Shown: positions 32,362 through 41,676, counted from the stretch's first letter. The stretch is DNA of 64,000 nucleotides from 67-14 sp020438345 (GCA_937872475.1 CALMSY010000011.1:62001-126000); one strand, 5' to 3'. Numbers and translations are program-made. The notes: a model not told the origin generated them from the letters alone.

Positions 32362-33861
32362 TCAATCCCGCATCGCCGGGAAGAGCACCACTTCCCGGAG
32401 GCTAGAGGCACCGGTCAGCATCATCACCAGACGATCGATCCCGAGACCAACACCGCCGGTCGGCGGCATGCCCTGCTCAAGAGCTTCAATGAACGATTCG
32501 TCGAACGGCTGGGCCTCGTCATCGCCGCGTTCGATTTCTGCCGCCTGCTGTTCGAAACGGCGACGCTGCTCGTCTGGATCGTTCAACTCGGTGAATGAAT
32601 TGGCGATCTCGACACCGCCGATGAAAGCCTCCCAGCGTTCCACCTTGCCTGGTATTTCGCGGTGCTGCTTGGCGAAGGGAGAAAGCTCCTCCGGGTAATC
32701 AAGGATGAAAGTCGGCTCGATCAGCTTTGGTTCAACCGACTTCGAGAAGATCGTGTCGACCAGTTTCCCCCAGCCTGCGGTCTCGTCCTCGTTGCCGATC
32801 GCGTCGGAGAGGGCATCGCGATCGGTCAACTCGTCGATATCAATGCCGGAATGCTCAAAGATCGCGTCCCGCATAGTGACCCGATGCCAGGGGGCCGCAA
32901 GGCTGATCTTCCGGCCACCCCGTTCGATCTCCGCCTTGCCGAGCACTTTTTCGGCGACCCCTGAAACCAGTTCCTCCAGTTCGGCGGCGGTGTCGTTGTA
33001 GTCAGCGTAGGCCTCATACCACTCGAGCATCGTGAACTCGGGGTTGTGCTTCATCGAAATGCCCTCGTTGCGGAAGTCCTTGCCCAGTTCGTAAACCTTG
33101 TCGATACCTCCGACCACACAACGCTTGAGATAAAGCTCGGTGGCGATCCGCAGATAGAGCTGGCGATCGAGCGCGTTGTGGTGCGTGACGAAAGGCCGGG
33201 CGAGGGCACCGCCGTAAAGCGGCTGAAGGACCGGGGTCTCGACCTCGAAGAAGTCATGATCATCCAGCCAGCGCCGAACTTCACTTACCGTCCGGGCCCG
33301 GATCCGGAAAACCTCTCGCGACTCCTCGTTTGCGATCAGGTCAAGCTCGCGGCGCCGGTATCTGGTCTCTGTGTCTTCGAGCCCGTGGAATTTGTCCGGA
33401 GGGGGTCTCAGCGACTTGGTCAGGACCTGCCAGTCAGTCACCTCAAGCGAGAGTTGACCCCGGCGGGTGACAATCGCCCTGCCCTCGACCCCGATGAAAT
33501 CACCCAGGTCGATGCTCTCAAGCAGTCCGTAGGCGTCACCGAGAACATCGGCCTTGGCGTGGATCTGAATCTGACCTGTGGCATCCCGCAGATCGATGAA
33601 CGCAGCTTTGCCGTGACCGCGCCGACCAATGATCCGGCCGGCAACCCTGTGGACCGAATCTGTTTCGGCTCCCGCCTCCAGGTCCCCGTGAGCGGCGGTT
33701 ACGCTGGCGATGTCCTCTCGCTGCGGAAAGGAATGCGGGAACGGGTCAACGCCTGCCGTCCTCAGACGGTCGAGCTTTTCACGCCGCTCCGCGAGAATCC
33801 CGGCGAAACCATCGGCCGGGGAATCTCCTGCCCCGTCCCCCTGGTTTTCGCTCTTGCTCAT
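32362..33861 (-). CDS. lysS: Lysyl-tRNA synthetase, class II
   Basis: This class II synthetase of 499 residues charges tRNA-Lys. The N-terminal OB-fold (VAGRIIGRRGHGKAAFIDLR, with anticodon binding) is followed by the catalytic domain: motif 2 in GKDFRNEGISMKHNPEFTML (FRNE) and motif 3 in GGVGLGIDRLVMMLTG. The start is ATG at 33861 (MSKSENQGDGAGDSPAD), 26 bases after greA; an open frame continues upstream to 33972 but overlaps greA. The acidic N-terminal tail before ILAERREKLDRLR is slightly extended. Confidence 0.96.
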   Translation of the reverse strand: MSKSENQGDGAGDSPADGFAGILAERREKLDRLRTAGVDPFPHSFPQREDIASVTAAHGDLEAGAETDSVHRVAGRIIGRRGHGKAAFIDLRDATGQIQIHAKADVLGDAYGLLESIDLGDFIGVEGRAIVTRRGQLSLEVTDWQVLTKSLRPPPDKFHGLEDTETRYRRRELDLIANEESREVFRIRARTVSEVRRWLDDHDFFEVETPVLQPLYGGALARPFVTHHNALDRQLYLRIATELYLKRCVVGGIDKVYELGKDFRNEGISMKHNPEFTMLEWYEAYADYNDTAAELEELVSGVAEKVLGKAEIERGGRKISLAAPWHRVTMRDAIFEHSGIDIDELTDRDALSDAIGNEDETAGWGKLVDTIFSKSVEPKLIEPTFILDYPEELSPFAKQHREIPGKVERWEAFIGGVEIANSFTELNDPDEQRRRFEQQAAEIERGDDEAQPFDESFIEALEQGMPPTGGVGLGIDRLVMMLTGASSLREVVLFPAMRD

Positions 33862-33886
33862 CGCCGGCGCCCCCGCGAACCGGGCC

Positions 33887-34366
33887 TCAGGCCGCTTCGA
33901 TCTTGGTGATCTTGAACTTCTTTTCCGGCCCGCGCGGAGCCGGAACATTGACAATCTGGTTGACCTTGCCACCGATCAGCGCGGCACCGATCGGCGATTC
34001 GCTTGAAAGCTTGCCTCCAGCGAGGTTGGCCTCGGTCGAACCGACGATCTGGAACTTTCTCGAATCGCCGGAGTCCTGATCCTTGATGTGCACGATCGAG
34101 CCGAAAGAAACTTCGCTCTTGTCGGCGGGGACATCCTCAACGACTGTAGAGCGGCGCAGCCGCTCCTCAAGCTGGACGATCTGGGCCTCGAGCTGAGCCT
34201 GTTCGTTCTTTGCGTCGTCGTACTCGGCGTTCTCCGAGATGTCTCCGAAGTCGCGGGCTTCCTTGATCCGGTCGGCCACCTCTCGGCGGCGGATTGTCGA
34301 GAGATACTCGATCTCTTCTTCGAGCTTCTTCAGGCCTTCGGGCGTGATTTCAGACTGGCGACTCAC
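33887..34366 (-). CDS. greA: Transcription elongation factor GreA
   Basis: GreA rescues stalled RNA polymerase by stimulating transcript cleavage. The 159-residue protein has the N-terminal coiled coil (ITPEGLKKLEEEIEYLSTIR, EARDFGDISENAEYDDAKNE with the acidic DxxENAEY tip) and the C-terminal globular domain (SFGSIVHIKDQDSGDSRKFQ, SSESPIGAALIGGKV). The GTG at 34366 has GAGAGG 9 bases upstream and gives the normal length; the frame upstream of it is unlikely to be translated. Together with lysS it forms a conserved actinobacterial pair. Confidence 0.96.
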   Translation of the reverse strand: MSRQSEITPEGLKKLEEEIEYLSTIRRREVADRIKEARDFGDISENAEYDDAKNEQAQLEAQIVQLEERLRRSTVVEDVPADKSEVSFGSIVHIKDQDSGDSRKFQIVGSTEANLAGGKLSSESPIGAALIGGKVNQIVNVPAPRGPEKKFKITKIEAA

Positions 34367-34469
34367 AGGTATCAACCTCTCTTGGCGGCCGGGAATCATG
34401 CCCCGGCCCTGAAAATAACGAACGCCCTGAGCGGCACCAGAGGGCACCGGCAGGGCAGCGGACGGGCGA

Positions 34470-35369
34470 TTATAACGAGGTGCCAGACGCGGCCAGCGAC
34501 CGGTCCAGTACTTGCGCGAACTGGGCCGGATCCTCGACCTGCGGATAGTGGCCGAGTTCCGGCATCCGAGTGACCGGCAGGTCCGGTCTCATCTCCAGGA
34601 GGCCATCGAGGATGGCGGGCACAGCGACCGGGTCCTGCATGCCCCAGGCGAGGTTGAGGTCACCCTGCCAGCGGGAAACCGCACCGTGCCACCGGTCGGC
34701 GTAAATGACCCTCTCGTCCATGTAGGAAACGAGCTTGTGACCGAGGCGATTGCCGTCATTCCAGGTCATCAGGCTCCAGTAGTCAGTCGCATCCTGATCG
34801 GTCATCGGATGGGCGCCGCCGAAGACCGAAGCGAACTGCCTGCGAAAGAACGCCTCATGGGAGAACCTGGCGGCAAGCGGGCCGAGCGGGCTTCTGAGCA
34901 GCTTCTGGGCGAGGGTCGGATTCGACCGTTCAACCAGAATCGAACCGTTGAACAGAAGCATGCTGCCCAGGTCAAAACGGAGCTCATCGGCGAGGTCCCT
35001 CGCGAGCAGCTCGGTCGCAACCGAAGATCCAAAATCATGCGCGCAGATGCACACCGGTCTGTTTCCCCATTTGCGGCAGATCAGTTCTTCAGTCAGATCG
35101 GCCTGCCAGGAGAGCGTGTACGAATGATCCCTTGGCTTGTCGGAGAGCCCGAAGCCAAGAAAGTCGAAAGCCAGAATCGCCCGGCCCGGCATCAGATCAA
35201 CCAGGTAGCGCCAGTCATAAGAACAGGTGGGGAAGCCATGGAGCAAGACCAGCAGCGGGCCATCTCCATCCTGGAAGAAGGTGTGAATCCGGCGTCCACG
35301 GAACTCCTCAAGGCCGCCTTTCTGGCGCCAGGCCTCAACTCGCTCGGGCAGCGTCGCTTCAGCCATCAC
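34470..35369 (-). CDS. Alpha/beta hydrolase with Asp nucleophile (haloalkane dehalogenase/epoxide hydrolase-like)
   Basis: The 299-residue protein has the oxyanion HG motif VLLHGFPTCSYDWR and the nucleophile elbow CAHDFGSSVATEL, where Asp replaces the Ser of esterases. An Asp at this position is typical of haloalkane dehalogenases and epoxide hydrolases. The cap region holds ATDYWSLMTWNDGNR, and the His is in MPELGHYPQVEDP. It should be cytosolic. It overlaps the dusB stop by 4 bases and is followed by greA, so it sits in a housekeeping operon; its substrate is unknown. Confidence 0.85.
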   Translation of the reverse strand: MMAEATLPERVEAWRQKGGLEEFRGRRIHTFFQDGDGPLLVLLHGFPTCSYDWRYLVDLMPGRAILAFDFLGFGLSDKPRDHSYTLSWQADLTEELICRKWGNRPVCICAHDFGSSVATELLARDLADELRFDLGSMLLFNGSILVERSNPTLAQKLLRSPLGPLAARFSHEAFFRRQFASVFGGAHPMTDQDATDYWSLMTWNDGNRLGHKLVSYMDERVIYADRWHGAVSRWQGDLNLAWGMQDPVAVPAILDGLLEMRPDLPVTRMPELGHYPQVEDPAQFAQVLDRSLAASGTSL

Positions 35370-36388
35370 ACGATCACCGGTTCCCCTCGCCCGATTCCGG
35401 ACACGATCTCGCGGGCACGGTCGAGACCGGCGGTCTGGCAGAGCTCACTGCGGACGACTTTAGGCACATCAAGCTGGTCGAGGTACCACGGGTAGAACTT
35501 CCTCAGGTAGCGACCGGCCCGGTCTTCGCCGAAATGCTCCTCGGCCCGGTCCATCACCCAAAGCAGCTCGCCCATGACTGTCTCCGGGTTCGGCGGTTCG
35601 ACCTCCCGGCCGGTCAGTTCGGCGAAAACCCAGGGGTAGCCGAGCGAGCCGCGGGCAATCATCACCGCATCGGCATTTGACTGCTCATACGCGGTCAGGG
35701 CCGCTTCCGCATCGCTGAGGCCACCAGAGATGATCATCGGCACATCGATCGCTTCGGAGAGCTCTCGGGCCATTGCGTAATCCGGCTGGCCCTTGTGACC
35801 CTGTTTCGCGACCCGGGGGTGAAACCCGATCCCGGCCACCCCGGCCTCTTCGACCAGACGGATAGCCAGGTCGTACCCTGAGCGATCTCCGGGCATCAGG
35901 CCTGAGCGGATCTTCACGGTGACCGGCAGCCCGCTCCCCTGGCGCGCGGCCCGGGCGAGATCCAGCGCGAGCTCAGGGTCGGAAAGCAGTTCCGCGCCCG
36001 CGCCGGTCTTCCTCACTTTCGGCACCGGGCAACCCATATTGATGTCAATCAGGTCGGCTCCCGCACCGGCAGCGATCCGGGCACCCGATTCCATCGCCTC
36101 AAGCGATTGACCGAACAGCTGGATCGAAACCGGGTGTTCGTCAGGATGGATCTTCATCAGCTCGTTCATGGTCTTCTCGTTGCCGTAGTGAAGACCGAAG
36201 CTGGAGACCATCTCGGAAACGGTCAGTCCGGCACCGTAACGCTTGGCCTGGAGACGCACGAACCAGTTGCCGATACTGGCCAGTGGGGCAAGCAGTACCC
36301 GGTTCGGGATCTCCACCCCGCCGATCTCGAACTTCTCTGTGAGTGCGGGTTGGGATCGGACCGTAGTGGGGGCGACGCCCTCAGCCAC
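35366..36388 (-). CDS. tRNA-dihydrouridine synthase (Dus family)
   Basis: This FMN-dependent enzyme reduces uridines in tRNA D loops. The 340-residue protein begins with the GTG at 36388, inside the end of coaX (8-base overlap). Motifs are VLLAPLASIGNWFVRLQAKR, the catalytic Cys in LIDINMGCPVPKVRKTGAGA, VTVKIRSGL, GIGFHPRVAKQGHKG, IISGGLSDAEAAL and VMIARGSLGYPWVF. These match the DusB-like family. An upstream open frame is an artefact of antisense coding in coaX. The order coaX-dus-hydrolase-greA-lysS suggests one transcript. Confidence 0.92.
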   Translation of the reverse strand: MAEGVAPTTVRSQPALTEKFEIGGVEIPNRVLLAPLASIGNWFVRLQAKRYGAGLTVSEMVSSFGLHYGNEKTMNELMKIHPDEHPVSIQLFGQSLEAMESGARIAAGAGADLIDINMGCPVPKVRKTGAGAELLSDPELALDLARAARQGSGLPVTVKIRSGLMPGDRSGYDLAIRLVEEAGVAGIGFHPRVAKQGHKGQPDYAMARELSEAIDVPMIISGGLSDAEAALTAYEQSNADAVMIARGSLGYPWVFAELTGREVEPPNPETVMGELLWVMDRAEEHFGEDRAGRYLRKFYPWYLDQLDVPKVVRSELCQTAGLDRAREIVSGIGRGEPVIV

Positions 36389-37157
36389 GGCTGCCGAGGT
36401 TCCGTTCGTGGATGATCCGCAGTCCCTTGAGCGTGAGGAGATCGTCGATTTCATCGATCTCTTCCGAATAGGGCACGATCCAGTTGGCGTATCCACCCGT
36501 GGCGATAAAACGGGCGTTACCGCCGAGTTCACGGTTGATGCGCCGGGCGATGCCGTCAACCAGCCCGGCGAATCCGTAGAGGACCCCGACCTGGATCGCC
36601 TCACGCGATGAGGTGCCTATTGCCTTTCTGGGTTCACCGAGATCGATTCGGGAAATCCGGGCTGCCCTCTCGGTCAGCGCGGAAAGGGAGATCTCGACCC
36701 CGGGAGCGATTGCACCGCCGAGGTAGGAGCCGTCGGCCGATACCGCATCGAAGTTGATGCCGGTCCCGAAGTCCACGCCGACGCAGACATCTCCAACCTC
36801 TTCGTAAGCGGCGATCGCGTTAACCAGCCGGTCGGCGCCAACCTCCGCCGGATTGTCAATTTCGATGGACATGCCGGTGCGGATCCCCGGACCCACGAGC
36901 TGGCATTCGACCTCCAGATACTCCTCGGCGAGACGTGTGTACTCGGCGCCGAGGGGCGGCACCACCGACGAGACGACCAATCCGTCGAGGTCGTTGAAAC
37001 CGGTACCTCTCAATTCCATGAGACCGGAGATCCGCTCGGCGAGTTCGTCACTGGTCGCACCCGCCCTGGTCTGGAAGCGCCAATGCCGGGTCAGCTCGGT
37101 GCCTTCAAAGGCGCCGAGATGGGTCTGGGTGTTGCCGACGTCGATCACGAGCAGCAT
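36381..37157 (-). CDS. coaX: Type III pantothenate kinase
   Basis: CoaX phosphorylates pantothenate, the first step of coenzyme A synthesis. The 258-residue protein has the actin-like nucleotide-binding start MLLVIDVGNTQTHLGAFEG, the metal/substrate loop CVGVDFGTGINFDAVSADG, GGAIAPGVEISLSAL, and FIATGGYANWIV near the C-terminus. The DFGTGINFD loop differs slightly from the usual DFGTATTFD. No panC or panD is nearby, unlike in mycobacteria. It heads a minus-strand operon. Confidence 0.94.
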   Translation of the reverse strand: MLLVIDVGNTQTHLGAFEGTELTRHWRFQTRAGATSDELAERISGLMELRGTGFNDLDGLVVSSVVPPLGAEYTRLAEEYLEVECQLVGPGIRTGMSIEIDNPAEVGADRLVNAIAAYEEVGDVCVGVDFGTGINFDAVSADGSYLGGAIAPGVEISLSALTERAARISRIDLGEPRKAIGTSSREAIQVGVLYGFAGLVDGIARRINRELGGNARFIATGGYANWIVPYSEEIDEIDDLLTLKGLRIIHERNLGSRG

Positions 37158-37294
37158 GAGCCCAGCAAGTGTGGCAGGAAGGGCGTCCGCAAGGCGTCCG
37201 CTGGTGGTCGAATCCGATCATCCACAGGTCAATGGGCTGACCGGGCGGTCGGAACCTGGGGGCGGAGCGGAGCTGGTCGACCTAGGATGTCGGT

Positions 37295-38059
37295 ATGAGC
37301 AAGGCGACGTTGTTCTCACTTCCTGGATCGCATCCTGCCGTCAGCGTCAAGCTGATGCTCGACTTCAAGGGCATTGACTACCGGACGATTGACCTGATGC
37401 CACTCATCCACAAAGGAGTGGTGCGGGCTGCCGGATTCCCCGGGAACACAGTTCCGGCCCTGAAATTCAACGGCGAAAAACTGCAGGGTTCGGTAGAGAT
37501 CGCTCGCGAACTGGACCGGATAGTGCCCGAGCCGCCAATGCTGCCAGCCGATGAAGAAGCCCGCAGGCAGGTCCTTATCGCCGAGGCCTTCGGCGAAGCC
37601 GAGCTTCAGCATGCGGTGCGGCAGATCCTCTGGAATGCGGTCCGCCGCGAACCCAGATCGATCGCCACTTTCCTCGAGGGGTCGGGTCTGCCTCTGCCTC
37701 CGAAAGTGGCGGCGTACACCTCAGGCCCGATCATCTGGGGCGAGTACAAGGTGAACGATTCGACTGACGAGAATGCGGAGGCCAACCTGGCGAAGCTGCC
37801 GGAGTGGCTGGACCGGCTCGACGCCTGGGTTTCCGACGGCACTCTGGGTGGTGAAACCCCGAATGCTGCGGATTTCCAGATTGCCACGAGCATCCGGCTT
37901 GCCATGGCCCTCCAGGACCTGCGCCCGCATATCGAAGCAAGGCCGATCGGCCAGGCGGCGAAGCGGCTCGTGCCCGTATACCCCGGCGATGTGCCTCCGG
38001 CCCTTCCGTCAGCGTGGCTCGCTCCGCTTCGGAAGGCCGGCTCCACGCCTTCAGATTGA
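37295..38059 (+). CDS. Glutathione S-transferase-like (thioredoxin-fold) protein
   Basis: The 254-residue protein starts MSKATLFSLPGSHPAVSVKL, a thioredoxin-like GST N-domain with the usual cis-Pro stretch (GFPGNTVPALKFNGEKLQGS) and the ELQHAVRQILW helix. A helical C-domain follows (WLDRLDAWVSDGTLGGETPN, AADFQIATSIRLAMAL). The N-terminal Ser at S8-S12 could be the thiol-activating residue, unconfirmed. Actinobacteria usually lack glutathione, so the thiol partner and the reaction are unclear. Confidence 0.8.
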   Translation: MSKATLFSLPGSHPAVSVKLMLDFKGIDYRTIDLMPLIHKGVVRAAGFPGNTVPALKFNGEKLQGSVEIARELDRIVPEPPMLPADEEARRQVLIAEAFGEAELQHAVRQILWNAVRREPRSIATFLEGSGLPLPPKVAAYTSGPIIWGEYKVNDSTDENAEANLAKLPEWLDRLDAWVSDGTLGGETPNAADFQIATSIRLAMALQDLRPHIEARPIGQAAKRLVPVYPGDVPPALPSAWLAPLRKAGSTPSD

Positions 38060-38128
38060 AACCAGTCTGCCGCGCGACTCCGCGCTACCGTCCCGGTTGA
38101 GCTCAGGCGGTCAGCTCAGGCAGCGAAC

Positions 38129-39346
38129 TCAGGTGGCCAGGGTCGCGAGGTCGGTTTCCGGGTCGGCCAAAGCGGCGAGGTCGACCGCGCGGCGTGAACG
38201 GATCAATTCGCCGATCGTCTCGTTCACGTCCCAGATGTTCACGTTCATGCCGGCCAGGACCCGGCCCTCCTTCAGCCAGAAGGCAATGAAATCACGCCCT
38301 TCCCGATCGCCCCGGACCACGACTTCATCCCAGTCCGCGGCGTATCCGATGTATTCCATACCGACCTCGTACTGGTCCGAGAAGAAGTAGGGAAGTTCGT
38401 CATAGAGGATCTCTTCGCCGGCCATTGATCGACCTGCGGCGAGACCCTGGCGACGGGCATTGGACCAGTGCTCGACCCGAATCCGGTTGCCGTAGAAAGG
38501 ATGGAACTGATTGGCGATATCGCCCGCGGCATAAATTCCGTCGATTTCGGTGCGAAGGCCGGCATCGACCGGCACTCCGTTGTTCAATTGGAGCCCAATG
38601 TCCTCAACCAGACCGGTGCGTGGAACAGCCCCGATCCCGACCACGACCAGGTCGGTTTCAATTACTCCCGCGGTGGTCTTCACCTTCTCCACGCTGTCGC
38701 TACCGAGGAACGCCTCGACAGCGGTGCCTCCTTTGAAGTCAACGCCTCGCTCCAGGTGAAGATCACGATAGACAGCCCCGATTTCGGCACCGAGGACCCC
38801 CTGGAGTGGAACCTCGGCCGGTTCGATCAAGGTCACCTGGCAACCCTTCTGGCGGGCTGATGCCGCGACCTCGGAGCCGATCCAGCCGACCCCGACCACG
38901 ACCAGCCTCACCCCGTCCGCCAATTGCTCCCCGAGCGCCGCCGAGTCGGCAGCGGACCGCAGGTAGTGGATGCCTTCCAGGTCCGCGCCTTGAATCTCGA
39001 TCCGGCGTGGCTCGCAGCCGGTCGCAAGCAGAAGGCGGTCATAAGGCTCCGGGTCAGATCCTTCGATCAGCAGCTTCCGGTTGCCGGGGTCAATCCCGGT
39101 GACCACGGTCAAGGTCCGCAGGTCGATTCCGTGGCCGGTGTAGAAGTCCTCATCGTGGACCCATGACAGATCGTCCTTCTCGCCCCGCAGATAGTCCTTG
39201 GAAAGTGGTGGGCGTTCGTACGGTCGCTCCGGTTCATCGCCGATCAGCAGGATCTCCCCCTCGAATCCGGCGTCCCGGGCCCCCTCCGCCGCACGCGCTC
39301 CTGCCAGGCTCGCCCCGACGATCACGATTCGTTCCGCATCACCCAT
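38129..39346 (-). CDS. FAD-dependent pyridine nucleotide-disulfide oxidoreductase (ferredoxin/rubredoxin reductase-like)
   Basis: The 405-residue flavoprotein begins RIVIVGASLAGARAAEGARD (FAD-binding GxSxAG), has YERPPLSKDYLRGEKDD after it, and an NAD-binding VVVGVGWIGSEVAASARQKG (second GxGxxG-like). The GIYAAGDIANQF motif near residue 275 closes the FAD site, and a C-terminal dimer domain follows. This is the BphA4/rhodocoxin-reductase-type family that passes electrons from NAD(P)H to a ferredoxin for a P450 or oxygenase. No ferredoxin or P450 gene is adjacent. It starts ATG. Confidence 0.9.
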   Translation of the reverse strand: MGDAERIVIVGASLAGARAAEGARDAGFEGEILLIGDEPERPYERPPLSKDYLRGEKDDLSWVHDEDFYTGHGIDLRTLTVVTGIDPGNRKLLIEGSDPEPYDRLLLATGCEPRRIEIQGADLEGIHYLRSAADSAALGEQLADGVRLVVVGVGWIGSEVAASARQKGCQVTLIEPAEVPLQGVLGAEIGAVYRDLHLERGVDFKGGTAVEAFLGSDSVEKVKTTAGVIETDLVVVGIGAVPRTGLVEDIGLQLNNGVPVDAGLRTEIDGIYAAGDIANQFHPFYGNRIRVEHWSNARRQGLAAGRSMAGEEILYDELPYFFSDQYEVGMEYIGYAADWDEVVVRGDREGRDFIAFWLKEGRVLAGMNVNIWDVNETIGELIRSRRAVDLAALADPETDLATLAT

Positions 39347-39579
39347 TTCCGTCTCCGTTCAATCCGTGTTTCGGTCACCGTTCCGGCACACGCTTTGCGT
39401 CTCCGCTCCGGTCCATATTCCGAACCTACCCGCATTCAGGCAGCCCGGAACAGGCGGGCGGGGTTTCATCAGGTCAAGCGTCGAAGCAGCGACTCTGCCG
39501 ACACCCCGAGACGGCCTCCCTGACCGAAAAGCCGGGCACCGTCCGCCCAAGGGTTATGAACCGGTGACTTCCTGAAAGC

Positions 39580-40674
39580 TCAGGGAGTAACGGAGATGCC
39601 CCTGTTCGGGGGTACTTTGCCGTCCATCAGGGCGAGCAGGGACTCCCGGATACCATCCGGGCCGGTTCGATTCTCGACTTCCATCCAATCCCGGCTGCGA
39701 TCGATGAAACGGTCCTGACTCCTGGCAAGTCGGTGACCTAGCCCTTCCTCTCCCCAGTCCTCGTTTCGCTTGCTGACCCGGTCAGGAGCGAAAAAGAACT
39801 GTGGCGCGGGCCCGGGCAGGGAAGGCGCGCCTTCGTCCGGAACCATCGACTCCCAGTCGGCGATGCCAACTGCGACGCTGGCAAGCAATTGATCGGCGAA
39901 ATGACTGTGCACCCGGTGGCGCAGATCGGCGTTGCCGCCGAAATCGACATAGATGGTCGGTGTGCCGGGATCAAGATTCGCGAGGTCACCGTAGGTGAGC
40001 ACGGTGTCCCAATGCCCGGTGTCTTTGGTGAATTCAAGGTTGCCCGGCGAGGTCAGACCGACCGTCTCGATGGATGTATCGAAGTCAACCTGAAGCGCGT
40101 GACCGAGACCAAGCGCGGTCTTGCTCGAAGCACTCGAGGCGACCAGCCGGGAGGCTCCGGCAAAATCGATTTCGTCCAGCCAGTCAGCCAAAAGCCAGGA
40201 AGTTCCGTAGAGCGGCATGAAGATCGCTACCAGCCGCTCCCGGTGCTCGTCCTTTTCACCGGTGACCAGGCGGTACTCGTTGTAGACGGAGGGGAGGTCA
40301 GCTCGATAGCCGGTGATGTCGGTGAAACCGGAGCTCCGGATCCGACCCGGTTCAAGCACCGCATGGGTTGACATCGGGAGATAGCCGAACACCCTGGCCC
40401 CGACTTCAACGCCATCCACCCCGGAGGCGATCACCTCGCCGTAACCCCAGGCCGGTATGCGGCCCAGATCACCCGGAGCCGGATAGAAATTCCAGTAACT
40501 CATCGCGTCGCCCATGGCCCCGTAGGTGACATTGTTGGCGGTCAGCGAAAAGTGATCGACAGCGACCAGAATCTGCCCCTCCTCGAGCCGGATCTGATCC
40601 GGGGGTGGAGACTCCAGGACTTTCGTCTCGCGCAGATCGTTCCGTGCCACCGCAAAGTCGTAGCTCTCACTCAT
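39580..40674 (-). CDS. DUF2855-family protein
   Basis: The 364-residue protein resembles the DUF2855 family: an N-terminal SYDFAVARNDLRETKVLES, the middle LTANNVTYGAMGDAMSYWNF with a quinone-oxidoreductase-like turn (GYGEVIASGVDGVEVGARVFGYL), and SASSKTALGLGHALQ. It is distantly related to medium-chain dehydrogenases/quinone reductases but lacks a zinc site and the canonical Rossmann GxGxxG. It may bind a nucleotide, but no activity can be claimed. It is a lone gene, with 233 bases to the next gene upstream. Confidence 0.72.
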   Translation of the reverse strand: MSESYDFAVARNDLRETKVLESPPPDQIRLEEGQILVAVDHFSLTANNVTYGAMGDAMSYWNFYPAPGDLGRIPAWGYGEVIASGVDGVEVGARVFGYLPMSTHAVLEPGRIRSSGFTDITGYRADLPSVYNEYRLVTGEKDEHRERLVAIFMPLYGTSWLLADWLDEIDFAGASRLVASSASSKTALGLGHALQVDFDTSIETVGLTSPGNLEFTKDTGHWDTVLTYGDLANLDPGTPTIYVDFGGNADLRHRVHSHFADQLLASVAVGIADWESMVPDEGAPSLPGPAPQFFFAPDRVSKRNEDWGEEGLGHRLARSQDRFIDRSRDWMEVENRTGPDGIRESLLALMDGKVPPNRGISVTP

Positions 40675-40772
40675 GACACGGAGCCTACCCGCCTTCCACA
40701 GACCCCCTGAAGGCCGGCGACCTTTACTACCGCCGCCAAGTCAGAGTTCACCTACCACCGCGGAGCCAGGGT

Positions 40773-41303
40773 TCAGCGGGATTCGCTGACCGGACCGGCA
40801 GGGCGAACATCCTGGCCTCCTTCAGCTTCCAGTACGGCCATTGCCTCGGCCAGCCGGTTTCCGCGGGGCAGGGTCAGTTCCGGGTCGAGTTCAAGCAGCG
40901 GGGCCAGAACGAACCGCCGTGAAGTGGTCTCCCGATGTGGCAGCTTTAGTCTTTCTGACTCGTATTCGAGGTTTCCCATCAGCAGGAGATCGACGTCGAT
41001 CACTCGGGGTGAATGCCGGGGCAGCCCGGTTTCCCGACCGAGTTCAGATTCAACGGCCTTAAGCAGATCCAGTAGCTCTTCCGGTTCGAGGTCGCTGCGA
41101 ACCCGAATCGCTGCGTTGAGAAAGTCCGGCTGATCGAGGATCTCCCCGACCGGTTCGGTCTCCCAGGCAGAAGAGACAGCTTCGACCATCAAACCCTTCG
41201 CCTCCAGCGCCCGGATCGCATCCCGCAGGTGCCGGTAGCGGTCGCCGATATTCGAGCCGAGACCGAGGTAGACCTCGCGGCTCAACGTGCGTTCAGGATT
41301 CAC
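40773..41303 (-). CDS. folK: 2-amino-4-hydroxy-6-hydroxymethyldihydropteridine diphosphokinase
   Basis: FolK transfers pyrophosphate from ATP to the pterin in folate synthesis. The 176-residue protein has the family start VYLGLGSNIGDRYRHLRDAI, SSAWETEPVGEILDQPDFLN, VESELGRETGLPRHSPRVIDVDLLLMG (signature with the metal-binding Asp pair) and LPHRETTSRRFVLAPLLELD. Its start overlaps the folB stop by 11 bases. It ends with a GP-rich tail. Confidence 0.95.
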   Translation of the reverse strand: MNPERTLSREVYLGLGSNIGDRYRHLRDAIRALEAKGLMVEAVSSAWETEPVGEILDQPDFLNAAIRVRSDLEPEELLDLLKAVESELGRETGLPRHSPRVIDVDLLLMGNLEYESERLKLPHRETTSRRFVLAPLLELDPELTLPRGNRLAEAMAVLEAEGGQDVRPAGPVSESR

Positions 41304-41676
41304 GCCGGCGGAACACCTCGACCGATGCGCCGTCCATGGTCACCGGCACGGGTGGTTCCGGTTTGATCGCACGGACCCGAACCGAGCGCAGGCGGAAAGT
41401 AACCAATAGCCCTTCCGCGAGCACAGTGACCAGCCTTTCCAGGGTCCGGTACCGGGTAGCCATCGCCGATTCGACCAGCCAGGCGGTCACTTCTCCGTAA
41501 TCGACCGTGTCCGAGACGTCATCGGTTTCCGTCGCAGCGCAATCGAACGGTTCCATCTCGAGGTCGAAAATCATCCGCTGGCCGAGTTCCTGCTCGGCAT
41601 CGGTCACACCGTGGTTCGTATGCGCAACCACTCCTTCCAGCCGGATGATCACGTCACCGTTCTCGCCTCGAAGCAT
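41293..41676 (-). CDS. folB: Dihydroneopterin aldolase
   Basis: FolB converts dihydroneopterin to 6-hydroxymethyl-dihydropterin. The 127-residue protein begins MLRGENGDVIIRLEGVVAHT and has NHGVTDAEQELGQRMIFDLE, TDDVSDTVDYGEVTAWL, TLERLVTVLAEGLLV and VRVRAIKPEPPVP, the full family pattern. It lies 9 bases after folP and overlaps folK, so folP-folB-folK is one operon. Confidence 0.94.
   Translation of the reverse strand: MLRGENGDVIIRLEGVVAHTNHGVTDAEQELGQRMIFDLEMEPFDCAATETDDVSDTVDYGEVTAWLVESAMATRYRTLERLVTVLAEGLLVTFRLRSVRVRAIKPEPPVPVTMDGASVEVFRRRES

Noticed and set aside
36389..36604. Upstream extension of dusB (72 codons)
   Set aside because: It lies antisense-free but in another frame of coaX, has low-complexity Ser/Arg sequence, and the conserved Dus sequence starts after the GTG at 36388.
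39347..39579. A tRNA-like GGTTCATAACC stretch in the gap before the DUF2855 gene
   Set aside because: On the minus strand the loop resembles a Met anticodon loop, but the flanking bases do not form an anticodon stem, and no D or T arm or acceptor stem can be drawn. The 233-base gap holds nothing else I can support.
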